This document shows positions 1 to 6,676 of a stretch of 64,000 nt of DNA, piece by piece. Location of the stretch: assembly GCF_027563345.1 (NCBI RefSeq), contig NZ_JAMKBK010000005.1. One strand, written 5' to 3'. The position numbers were made by a program, and so were the translations under genes. The notes under the pieces were generated by a model. It was not told where the DNA came from and did no database searches. It saw nothing but the letters and a program-made list of their open reading frames with translations. Position 1 is the first letter of the stretch. Each line of letters begins with the position of its first letter. This DNA comes from Psychrobacillus psychrodurans (GTDB lineage Bacteria; Bacillota; Bacilli; Bacillales_A; Planococcaceae).

Positions 1-1283
1 TAAGAGCGGGTGAGGAAGCATTTGCGGTTTCTAGAGATAGTTTACTAGTATTAAAAGATAGAAATATCTCCCTTGCGGAGGAACTGAATAATATCAACAA
101 GTCAGCATTTGAAACGAATCGATTCATCGTATTTGTCATTACATTTGTTGCATTGATAGTAGCTGTTGTCATTGGTGTTGTTATGGGCAACAAAATTGGA
201 AATCCAACACGTAAAGTAGCAGAAAGACTGGTGGAAATTGCATCTGGTGATTTAACCAAGTCACCATTAATTACGAAGCGAAAAGATGAAATTGGAATGT
301 TGGTCAATGCTACAAATGAGATGCAACAAGATTTACAAAATGTTATTTCTGAAATACATTTGGCTTCCAATACATTATCAAGTCAATCCGAGCAATTATC
401 TCAATCAGCAGAACAAGTTAAAGTTGGTAGTGAGCAAATCGCGACCACAATGCATGAGCTTGCAAATGGGGCAGAGACACAGGCGTCCAGTGCGTCGGAT
501 ATTTCTGAAATGATGGATGGTTTTGCACAAGCTATTCAAAGTTCGGATGAATCGAGTAGAGGTATTGTTGAAGATTCTCGCTTGGTGACACTAGGTGCGG
601 AGGATGGACAGCAGTTAATGGAACTATCCGTTAATAAAATGAAAGATATCGATGGAATTGTCAAAGGCTCTGTGGACCGAGTAAAAGGATTAGACGACAA
701 GACGAATGAAATATCAACCCTAGTTGAGGTTATTCAATCTATCGCCGATCAAACAAACTTATTGGCTTTGAATGCAGCAATTGAAGCAGCAAGAGCAGGA
801 GAGCATGGAAAAGGATTTGCAGTTGTAGCAGATGAGGTGAGAAAGCTTGCGGAGCAAGTATCCCATTCAGTTGGAGAAATTACCGATATTGTCGCAACCA
901 TACAAAATGAATCTCAATCAGTAGTTACCACTTTAGAGAACGGTTATAAAGAAGTAACAGATGGAACAGATCAGATACAACGTACTGGTGAAAAATTTAA
1001 AGAAATTACAATTGGTATTCATGCAATGACAGAAAAAGTAGAGCAGATTTCAAAGAATCTAGCCCAAGTTAGCGCAAATAGCCAACAGATTAATGCATCT
1101 GTTCAAGAAATTGCTTCCGTTTCAGAGGAATCTGCTGCTGGTGTAGAAGAGACAGCTGCGTCCGCTGAGGAATCCGTTGGTTCAATGGAAGAAGTGGTAG
1201 CAAGCTCCCAACATTTGGCGACAATTGCTATGAACCTTGCTGATGCAGTTTCTAAATTTAAAACAACTAAAATAGCAGAATAA
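1..1283 (+). CDS. Methyl-accepting chemotaxis protein, 5' end cut by window edge
   Basis: The reading frame is open from base 3 into the window edge, so the N-terminal sensor domain and true start lie outside; the first in-frame start-like codon (TTG at 153) lies inside the membrane segment. Visible in order: the end of a periplasmic helix, one membrane segment (FIVFVITFVALIVAVVIGVV), a HAMP linker (GNPTRKVAERLVEIASGDL), then the long coiled-coil signalling domain with the conserved hairpin tip (IADQTNLLALNAAIEAARAG, then GKGFAVVADEVRKLAEQ). By family it is an inner-membrane receptor that controls CheA through CheW and is adapted by methylation. Glu/Gln-rich pairs near the C-terminus fit methylation sites. 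The ligand cannot be told. A strong terminator follows at once, so the gene ends its transcript. Confidence 0.95.
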   Translation, partial: RAGEEAFAVSRDSLLVLKDRNISLAEELNNINKSAFETNRFIVFVITFVALIVAVVIGVVMGNKIGNPTRKVAERLVEIASGDLTKSPLITKRKDEIGMLVNATNEMQQDLQNVISEIHLASNTLSSQSEQLSQSAEQVKVGSEQIATTMHELANGAETQASSASDISEMMDGFAQAIQSSDESSRGIVEDSRLVTLGAEDGQQLMELSVNKMKDIDGIVKGSVDRVKGLDDKTNEISTLVEVIQSIADQTNLLALNAAIEAARAGEHGKGFAVVADEVRKLAEQVSHSVGEITDIVATIQNESQSVVTTLENGYKEVTDGTDQIQRTGEKFKEITIGIHAMTEKVEQISKNLAQVSANSQQINASVQEIASVSEESAAGVEETAASAEESVGSMEEVVASSQHLATIAMNLADAVSKFKTTKIAE

Positions 1284-1287
1284 AAAG

Positions 1288-1340
1288 TGCCTGGTTCTAA
1301 TGCAATTCTGAATTGTGTTAAACCAGGCATATTTATTTTT
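1288..1340 (+). terminator. Rho-independent terminator of the chemoreceptor gene
   Basis: Arms tgcctggtt (1288-1296) and aaccaggca (1321-1329) pair perfectly. A smaller caatt/aattg helix sits in the loop, and a T-rich tail follows. It starts 4 bases after the stop codon. Confidence 0.85.
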
Positions 1341-1450
1341 TATGAAAATAATTTAAAAGTTAAATTTGTAAGGTAGTAACATAGTGGAATTGAAATCGTG
1401 TAAAATGGAGAAGATGTTGGTTATATAGATAGTTTATAGGAGGTTAATAA

Positions 1451-1960
1451 ATGGAAAATAATGATATATTAATCAGATTAAGATATGCCCTAGATATTAA
1501 AAACAAAGACATGGTAGAGATTTTTAAACTAGGTGGCGTTGAACTTACAAAAGAAGATGTACTTAAAATTCTTACTAAATCAAAAGAAGATGATGATGTT
1601 GAAGTAGTGGAAGATGAAAATCATATGAAGTGTAACAACAAGATGTTGGAATCATTTTTGAATGGTTTAATCATACATAAAAGAGGTAAACAGGATCCAA
1701 AACAGGCACAATCTACTAATCCAGAGCCTGCAGAACAGCAGAAGGATCATGTGAATAATATACTCTTGAAGAAACTAAAAGTAGCTTTACAGTTAACAAC
1801 GGAAGATATGCTGGAAGTATTAGATGATGGCGGAATTATAGTATCTAAAGGTGAACTAGGTGCTATTTTAAGAAAACCAGGGCATCGTAATTATAAGGAA
1901 TGCGGGGATAATTTTGCACGCAAATTCCTTAAAGGATTAGCTGTAAAATACAGAGATTAA
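1451..1960 (+). CDS. yehS: DUF1456 / YehS-like protein
   Basis: 169 residues, preceded by AGGAGG eight bases before the ATG. Two similar helical halves are visible: NNDILIRLRYALDIKNKDMV near residue 3 and NNILLKKLKVALQLTTEDML near residue 100. Each is followed by an acidic/Lys stretch and a C(N/D)..(F/L)L.GL motif (LESFLNGL, FARKFLKGL). This duplicated pattern is that of the DUF1456 (YehS) family, usually about 150-160 residues, of unknown biochemical function. It is a lone gene between two terminators. A Lys/Gln-rich linker of about 20 residues joins the halves. The family call is from memory of the repeat pattern. Confidence 0.8.
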   Translation: MENNDILIRLRYALDIKNKDMVEIFKLGGVELTKEDVLKILTKSKEDDDVEVVEDENHMKCNNKMLESFLNGLIIHKRGKQDPKQAQSTNPEPAEQQKDHVNNILLKKLKVALQLTTEDMLEVLDDGGIIVSKGELGAILRKPGHRNYKECGDNFARKFLKGLAVKYRD

Positions 1961-1965
1961 TAAAG

Positions 1966-2005
1966 AAGAGCGAATTCTAAATTGAGTTCGCTCTTCCTCT
2001 TTTTC
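1966..2005 (+). terminator. Terminator between yehS and dapA
   Basis: Perfect 9-bp arms aagagcgaa (1966-1974) and ttcgctctt (1987-1995), then cctctttttct. It lies between convergent genes and probably serves the plus-strand gene. Confidence 0.85.
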
Positions 2006-2023
2006 TATAGACAATTGAAAATG

Positions 2024-2911
2024 CTATATTTTCACGGTTTGTTGCAATGTGGATAATACTTCTTGTAAAGAATTCAGCTCTTCTTTATTCAAAGGAATCA
2101 TAGGTAAGCGAACACCACCTACAGGAATTCCTTTTAAATTTAATGCCGATTTTACAGGAGTTGGATTTGGCGCTGCAAATAATGCTTTCATGATAGGTAA
2201 AAGACTGCGATGATCCTTAGCAGCTTCTCTTACATTGCCACTATTAAACTTTTCAATCATTGTTTGCATTTCGTTCCCAATAACATGTGATGCTACTGAA
2301 ATAACTCCTGCTCCACCAATCGATAGTACTGGGATTGTTAACCCGTCATCACCGCTATATAGTGAAAAATTTTCAGGTGTATTTTGAATAATTTCAGCCA
2401 TTGTATCTAAATTCCCACTAGCTTCTTTAATAGCTACGATGTTCGGAATATCGGAAAGTCTTACAACGGTTTCTACTGACATATTGACAACACTCCGACC
2501 GGGAATATTATATAACATAATCGGTAAAGATGTAACTGCAGCAATTGCTTGGAAGTGTTGGTACAATCCTTCTTGTGATGGTTTGCTATAATAGGGAACA
2601 ACAAGCATAATACCATCGACACCTGCATCAGCTGCTTGTCTTGTTAAATCGATGGATGCTTTTGTGTTATACGAGCCGGTGCCAGCAATTACCGGGACTC
2701 TACCATTCACAACTTCTACTGTAAATTTAAACAGTTTAACTTTTTCTTCCTCTGTTAACGTCGGAGACTCTCCGGTTGTACCAGATATGACTAAACCATC
2801 AGTTCCATTGGCAATTAAATAGTCTATTAAGTTTCGTGTAGCTGGAAAATCTATTTCCTCATTATGATCAAAAGGAGTCACCATAGCCGTTAATATTTGT
2901 CCAAAATTCAT
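2024..2911 (-). CDS. dapA: 4-hydroxy-tetrahydrodipicolinate synthase
   Basis: 295 residues, normal for DapA. It condenses pyruvate with aspartate semialdehyde at the branch to diaminopimelate (cell wall), lysine and spore dipicolinate. Visible: the GTTGESPTL substrate loop (about residues 44-52), catalytic Tyr134 in LYNIPGRS, Schiff-base Lys162 in AIKEASG, and the YSGDD segment. A GAGGATGTGGAG ribosome site precedes the ATG. The gene stands alone, away from asd/dapG, and has its own leader: a lysine riboswitch, a hairpin terminator and an intergenic palindromic repeat lie between its promoter and start codon. Expression is therefore predicted to fall when lysine is plentiful. Confidence 0.96.
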   Translation of the reverse strand: MNFGQILTAMVTPFDHNEEIDFPATRNLIDYLIANGTDGLVISGTTGESPTLTEEEKVKLFKFTVEVVNGRVPVIAGTGSYNTKASIDLTRQAADAGVDGIMLVVPYYSKPSQEGLYQHFQAIAAVTSLPIMLYNIPGRSVVNMSVETVVRLSDIPNIVAIKEASGNLDTMAEIIQNTPENFSLYSGDDGLTIPVLSIGGAGVISVASHVIGNEMQTMIEKFNSGNVREAAKDHRSLLPIMKALFAAPNPTPVKSALNLKGIPVGGVRLPMIPLNKEELNSLQEVLSTLQQTVKI

Positions 2912-2964
2912 AACTTCTCCACATCCTCTAGTTATATTATTAAAAATTCAGGGAGAAGGGCGGT

Positions 2965-3050
2965 ATCAATTATGCCTCCGCGTAATTGCGTAAAGATTTT
3001 AAATTACACTAGCGAAATTCAAAATCTATGACATCCGCCGGAGGCATAAC
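2965..3050. repeat. Long palindromic intergenic repeat in the dapA leader
   Basis: Outer arms ttatgcctccg (2970-2980) and cggaggcataa (3039-3049) are perfectly complementary. An inner pair, agattttaaatt (from about 2994) and aaattcaaaatct (to about 3028), extends the hairpin over about 80 bases. From memory this 'atgcctccg...cggaggcat' element recurs in Lysinibacillus/Psychrobacillus-type genomes. It sits between the riboswitch terminator and dapA, so it is transcribed in the dapA mRNA leader. Confidence 0.7.
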
Positions 3051-3082
3051 TTGACGGTTGTTTAGTCAAGTTATGTAGACGC

Positions 3083-3112
3083 AAAAAAGCAACAACGAGG
3101 GCTCGTTGTTGC
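3083..3112 (-). terminator. Riboswitch-controlled terminator in the dapA leader
   Basis: Ten-bp perfect arms (3089-3098 and 3103-3112) with a 4-base loop. On the minus strand they are followed by six T. It lies just downstream of the lysine aptamer and upstream of dapA, so it is the expression platform: transcription would stop here when lysine is bound. Confidence 0.85.
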
Positions 3113-3137
3113 AATAGAAATAAAGTAATATTTCCGT

Positions 3138-3318
3138 GCGTAAGATAGCCCTCCATATAGTCTCCTATATGACAATTCAGTGTTTATTCAACAGCAGAAC
3201 CAGCTTCAAGAAAAATGAGATTCTTTCAACTTCGGCAAATTCCCCTTTCCACAAATATCAAAGGATCTCATTATCCTCCAAATGTGTACTGATGGTCTTC
3301 GCGCCTCTATCCTTACTT
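3138..3318 (-). ncRNA. Lysine riboswitch (L-box) of dapA
   Basis: On the minus strand the region carries the conserved L-box blocks in order: GATAGAGGCGCGAA (from 3311), TTTGGAG, GTGGAAAGGGGAA, TGCCGAAG, then TGAATAAACACTGA and GGAGGGCTATC (to 3144). The first and last blocks close helix P1. The order and spacing match the B. subtilis lysC leader as I remember it. A promoter lies just upstream and a terminator just downstream. A plus-strand ORF of 66 codons over this region is a shadow of the RNA. Confidence 0.92.
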
Positions 3319-3356
3319 CAAATGTATTTGAAATAAGAGAATATTTAATTATTAAA

Positions 3357-3385
3357 ATAATACATGTTTTTTAATACTAATGCAA
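3357..3385 (-). promoter_or_regulatory. Predicted sigma-A promoter of the dapA leader
   Basis: Minus-strand -35 TTGCAT (3380-3385) and -10 TATTAT (3357-3362) are separated by exactly 17 bases. Transcription would start near 3350, about 40 bases before the L-box. Confidence 0.7.
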
Positions 3386-3479
3386 CAGTTTACCTGTAAA
3401 ATAAATATAAAGCTATTTAAGGTCAGTATAATTAATAAGTTTCATACGTTAAAACCATACTATTCAAGAGGTGAAAAGG

Positions 3480-4667
3480 ATGTATAAATTATTGTCTCAT
3501 AATGATTTAGATGGTGTCGGATGTGGCATTTTAGCAAAGCTTGCTTTTGGTGAGCAAGTGAAGGTGCGTTATAATTCGATTTCCTCCCTTAATCGAGAGA
3601 TTGAATACTTTTTAGAAAATGATGAGCCAGATACATTTTTATTTGTAACTGATTTGACTCCAAACGAGGACAATGAAAAAAGGCTTAATGACTTTTATAA
3701 TGCAAAAGGGAAGGTCCAACTGATTGATCATCACAAATCTGCCTTACACTTTAATGATTATGAGTGGGGATATATTCTAGTAGAAGATCACGAAGGCAAA
3801 TTAACTTCAGCTACTTCATTGTTATATGAATATCTTGTAACAAATAAATTGTTGGAACCAACTGCAGCACTCACAGAATTTGTAGAATTAGTTAGACAGT
3901 ATGATACATGGGAATGGGAGAAGAATGAGAACCACCAAGCTCACTCGCTTAACTCACTATTCTATTTAATATCGATGGAAGAATTCGAAGAAAAAATATT
4001 AGAGAGACTTCGTACAAGTGATCATTTTGATTTTGATGAATTTGAAAAGAAAATATTGAAAATGGAAGCGGACAAGATTGACCGTTATATTCGTCGCAAG
4101 AAAAGAGAAATTGTCCAAGCAACCATAGGGGAACATTTGGCAGGAATTGTGTATGCAGAAACTTACCATTCAGAGCTAGGCAATGAACTAGGAAAAGAAT
4201 ATCCACATCTCGACTATATAGCGATAGTAATTATGGGGGGGAAAAGAATTTCCCTTCGTACTATATATGATCATATTGATGTATCTGAAGTTGCTGGTCA
4301 GTTCGGCGGCGGAGGACATCAAAAAGCATCTGGATGTACCTTAACAGAAGAAGCTTATAAGTTATTTGTTTTGGACACTTTCCATCTGCTACCGATACTA
4401 GAAGATGCAAAAAGAAATCAATATAATTTGAAACAATCATCATTTGGTTCATTTTATATGAATAGAAAAAATGATACGTTCATTTTGTATTCTAAAAATA
4501 ATCAGGATTGGATACTTGAAAAAAATAAAACCGAAATAGGACAAACCTTTACTAGTTTTGAAGAAGGAGAGCGATTCCTAAAAAGAAACTATGAGGCAGC
4601 TTTGGTAAGGGATGACTTGTTCGTTGATTACCTAATGAGTGAAGTGAAAAAAAGAGACAATTCATGA
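3480..4667 (+). CDS. nrnB: DHH-family 3'-5' exonuclease/oligoribonuclease NrnB
   Basis: 395 residues from the ATG at 3480, which is spaced correctly from AGAGGTG; a GTG nine bases earlier overlaps that site and is less likely. DHH motifs in order: HNDLDGVG near the N-terminus, VTDLTPNEDN, IDHHKSA, QYDTWEWE. The C-terminal DHHA1 motif GGGGHQKASG follows. Length and opening sequence match B. subtilis NrnB (YngD), a metal-dependent enzyme that degrades very short RNAs to mononucleotides. After the DHHA1 domain there is an extra segment of about 95 residues (from QYNLKQSSFG), shared with NrnB rather than the shorter NrnA. It is a single-gene unit. Confidence 0.85.
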   Translation: MYKLLSHNDLDGVGCGILAKLAFGEQVKVRYNSISSLNREIEYFLENDEPDTFLFVTDLTPNEDNEKRLNDFYNAKGKVQLIDHHKSALHFNDYEWGYILVEDHEGKLTSATSLLYEYLVTNKLLEPTAALTEFVELVRQYDTWEWEKNENHQAHSLNSLFYLISMEEFEEKILERLRTSDHFDFDEFEKKILKMEADKIDRYIRRKKREIVQATIGEHLAGIVYAETYHSELGNELGKEYPHLDYIAIVIMGGKRISLRTIYDHIDVSEVAGQFGGGGHQKASGCTLTEEAYKLFVLDTFHLLPILEDAKRNQYNLKQSSFGSFYMNRKNDTFILYSKNNQDWILEKNKTEIGQTFTSFEEGERFLKRNYEAALVRDDLFVDYLMSEVKKRDNS

Positions 4668-4676
4668 TGAATTGTC
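4656..4676 (+). terminator. Perfect 9-bp hairpin at the nrnB stop codon
   Basis: gacaattca (4656-4664) pairs with tgaattgtc (4668-4676); the stop codon is in the loop. No strong T-run follows, so termination is uncertain. Confidence 0.4.
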
Positions 4677-4699
4677 AATTCTAAGGATTTTAATCTATT

Positions 4700-4825
4700 T
4701 ACTTGCGTTCGTCTGTTAAATACTTGCTTTCAAGAAGTCGGTACTTGCGGAGTGTCCTTACTTACTTTCTTTCAATCTGGATTTACTTGCTCTTGAACTA
4801 GCTGTACTTGCGGAGTGGTAATTTA
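4700..4825. repeat. Degenerate tandem array, six units of exactly 21 bp (TACTTGC heads)
   Basis: Units start at 4700, 4721, 4742, 4763, 4784 and 4805, exactly 21 bases apart. Each begins TACTTGC or TACTTTC, with variable remainder; two units share TACTTGCGGAGTG. The array fills the gap between nrnB and the LLM oxidoreductase gene and contains no plausible ORF. Confidence 0.85.
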
Positions 4826-4950
4826 AACCAAAAATATCTACCTCTAATAAAACCGGAAAATTGAATATAAATAGAATGATAAGGTATCATTAATGCCGAC
4901 AGACTAATTATAAAAAACATGAAACCGCAGAAATTTAGGGGGCAAATTAA

Positions 4951-6009
4951 ATGGAAATTGGAATAACAACGTTTGTAGAAACAACACCAGATGTAAAAAC
5001 AGGCAAAGTAATTAGCCATGCTGAGCGTATACGTGAGGTTGTTGAAGAAATTGTATTAGCGGATCAAGTTGGGTTAGATGTATTTGGTGTAGGGGAACAT
5101 CACCGAAAGGATTATGCGGCTTCTGCTCCAGCTGTTCTTCTAGCTGCAGCTGCTTCACGGACGAAGCAAATAAGACTCACAAGTGCTGTAACAGTACTTT
5201 CTTCTGATGACCCAGTGCGAGTGTTTGAGGAATTTTCTACATTAGACGCTATTTCTAATGGTCGTGCTGAAATCATGGCTGGACGTGGTTCCTTTATCGA
5301 ATCTTTCCCCCTTTTTGGCTATGACTTAAAAGACTATGATGAACTGTATGAAGAAAAGTTAGATTTGCTATTAAAAATACGGGAGTCTGAAATGGTTACA
5401 TGGGATGGTAAGCATCGAGCTGCTATTCAGAATCGCGGGGTATATCCGCGTCCCGTTCAAAACCCTCTACCGGTTTGGATTGCAAGTGGTGGAACTCCAC
5501 AATCTGTTGCACGAGCTGGTTTCCTTGGATTGCCACTAGTGCTGGCGATTATCGGAGGAAGTCCATTACAGTTTGAACCACTAGTGAGGCTATATAAGAA
5601 AGCTGCTAGTGAAGCAGGTCATGATGTGTCCAAGCTGACAGTTGCATCCCACTCGCACGGTTTTGTTGCCGAAAGTACCGAAATGGCAGTAGATAAATTT
5701 TTTCCGCCGACACAGCAAGCGATGAACGTTTTAGGCAGAGAACGCGGATGGGGTCCGTATACGCGTTTAACCTTTGATGCTGCACGTAGCTTGGAAGGTG
5801 CTTTATACGTAGGAGATGTAAAGACCGTAGCAGATAAGATTATATTTCTCCGTAAAAACGTTGGTATCACACGTTTTATGCTTCATGTACCAGTTGGTTC
5901 AATGCCTCATGAAGACGTGATGAAAGCAATAGAATTACTAGGTAAAGAAGTGGCACCGATAGTTCGTGCGGAAATAGCTAGATGGGAAGCAGAAGGTAAA
6001 AATAATTAA
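4951..6009 (+). CDS. LLM-class flavin-dependent oxidoreductase (luciferase-like)
   Basis: 352 residues; TAGGGGG precedes the ATG. The bacterial-luciferase-like fold is shown by MEIGITTFVE at the start, the DVFGVGEHHRKDY segment (His pair typical of LLM enzymes), the TSAVTVLSSDDPVRVFEEF block, SNGRAEIMAGRGS and PVWIASGG. Such enzymes use reduced FMN(H2) or F420 on varied substrates. The type found in Bacillales is generally annotated 'LLM class flavin-dependent oxidoreductase' and the substrate is unknown. No flavin reductase lies beside it. A terminator follows. Confidence 0.9.
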   Translation: MEIGITTFVETTPDVKTGKVISHAERIREVVEEIVLADQVGLDVFGVGEHHRKDYAASAPAVLLAAAASRTKQIRLTSAVTVLSSDDPVRVFEEFSTLDAISNGRAEIMAGRGSFIESFPLFGYDLKDYDELYEEKLDLLLKIRESEMVTWDGKHRAAIQNRGVYPRPVQNPLPVWIASGGTPQSVARAGFLGLPLVLAIIGGSPLQFEPLVRLYKKAASEAGHDVSKLTVASHSHGFVAESTEMAVDKFFPPTQQAMNVLGRERGWGPYTRLTFDAARSLEGALYVGDVKTVADKIIFLRKNVGITRFMLHVPVGSMPHEDVMKAIELLGKEVAPIVRAEIARWEAEGKNN

Positions 6010-6050
6010 TAAAGTTCTTTCGTAAAAAAAATATATATGAGTAGCTCTAA

Positions 6051-6077
6051 GGGAACGATTTTCGTTCTCTTTTTTTA
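6051..6077 (+). terminator. Terminator of the LLM oxidoreductase gene
   Basis: gggaacga (6051-6058) pairs with tcgttctc (6062-6069) with one G-T pair, followed by seven or more T. Confidence 0.85.
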
Positions 6078-6540
6078 AAAGATATTATATAAAATTTACC
6101 TGTGAACACTGGGTTCAAGGCATTTTCAACGCTGACTTCCGTTTCAGGTATGGTACAAAGGTTAAGAGTGCCACCTCGTATGGCAACGCCTTCGTGCCCC
6201 ACATCCTGTGGGCCTTCGCGGGGGAAGCGATGGAACCATCATCGCCCATTGGGATATGTTGTGATGGTTCATCTGACTCCCTCATCCCGCAGGAGTCGCG
6301 ACCTTGCACTACAATCAAAGTAATGAGTAATGCTCGAGAAGATTTCCCTTATTACTAGCGTTAATTTCTGCTGGAAATTTTATCATATAATTCACGTTTA
6401 TTTAGTTGTTCCTGCTTCCAATTATCAGTTTTTGTACATGGTTGATTGGAGCGCAGTTCGGAGCGGAAATCAACGGCATATCTAGGAAAGAGGACCGGGA
6501 ATCATTTTGCCTGGTTTTTTTATTTTTTTTATTATGAAGC
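6078..6540. repeat. Non-coding stretch with Bacillaceae-type repeat fragments
   Basis: Locally GC-richer than its surroundings. Around 6277-6303 lies ctgactccctcatcccgcag followed by gagtcgc, and around 6442-6475 a gttgatt...aatcaac inverted pair enclosing ggagcg and cggagcgg. Both resemble pieces of the common Bacillaceae 'gactcctgcggg ... ggagcggaaatcaac' intergenic repeat. A second inverted pair (gatggaaccatca near 6229, tgatggttcatc near 6261) flanks the middle. ORFs on both strands here are overlapping, low-quality shadows. accggg (6494-6499) and cctggt (6510-6515) plus a T-run form a terminator-like end. Confidence 0.55.
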
Positions 6541-6676
6541 AATGATTTCACTCATAGAAATAGAAAGAGTAGTAAATTCAGATGTTTAAAACAAGTTATA
6601 AATAGGTTGAATGTTATAATAAGAATAATATTTAGTATGAAAAACGTATAAAAGAGAAGTGAAGGTGAGTAATGAT

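Noticed and set aside
3136..3336. 66-codon plus-strand ORF
   Set aside because: It lies over the lysine riboswitch on the other strand and has no ribosome site; the RNA explains the sequence.
4700..4825. CRISPR-like array
   Set aside because: No constant repeat or unique spacers, units are only 21 bp, and no cas genes occur in the window.
6102..6323. Overlapping ORFs on both strands
   Set aside because: They cover GC-rich repeat fragments, lack ribosome sites and have no recognisable product.
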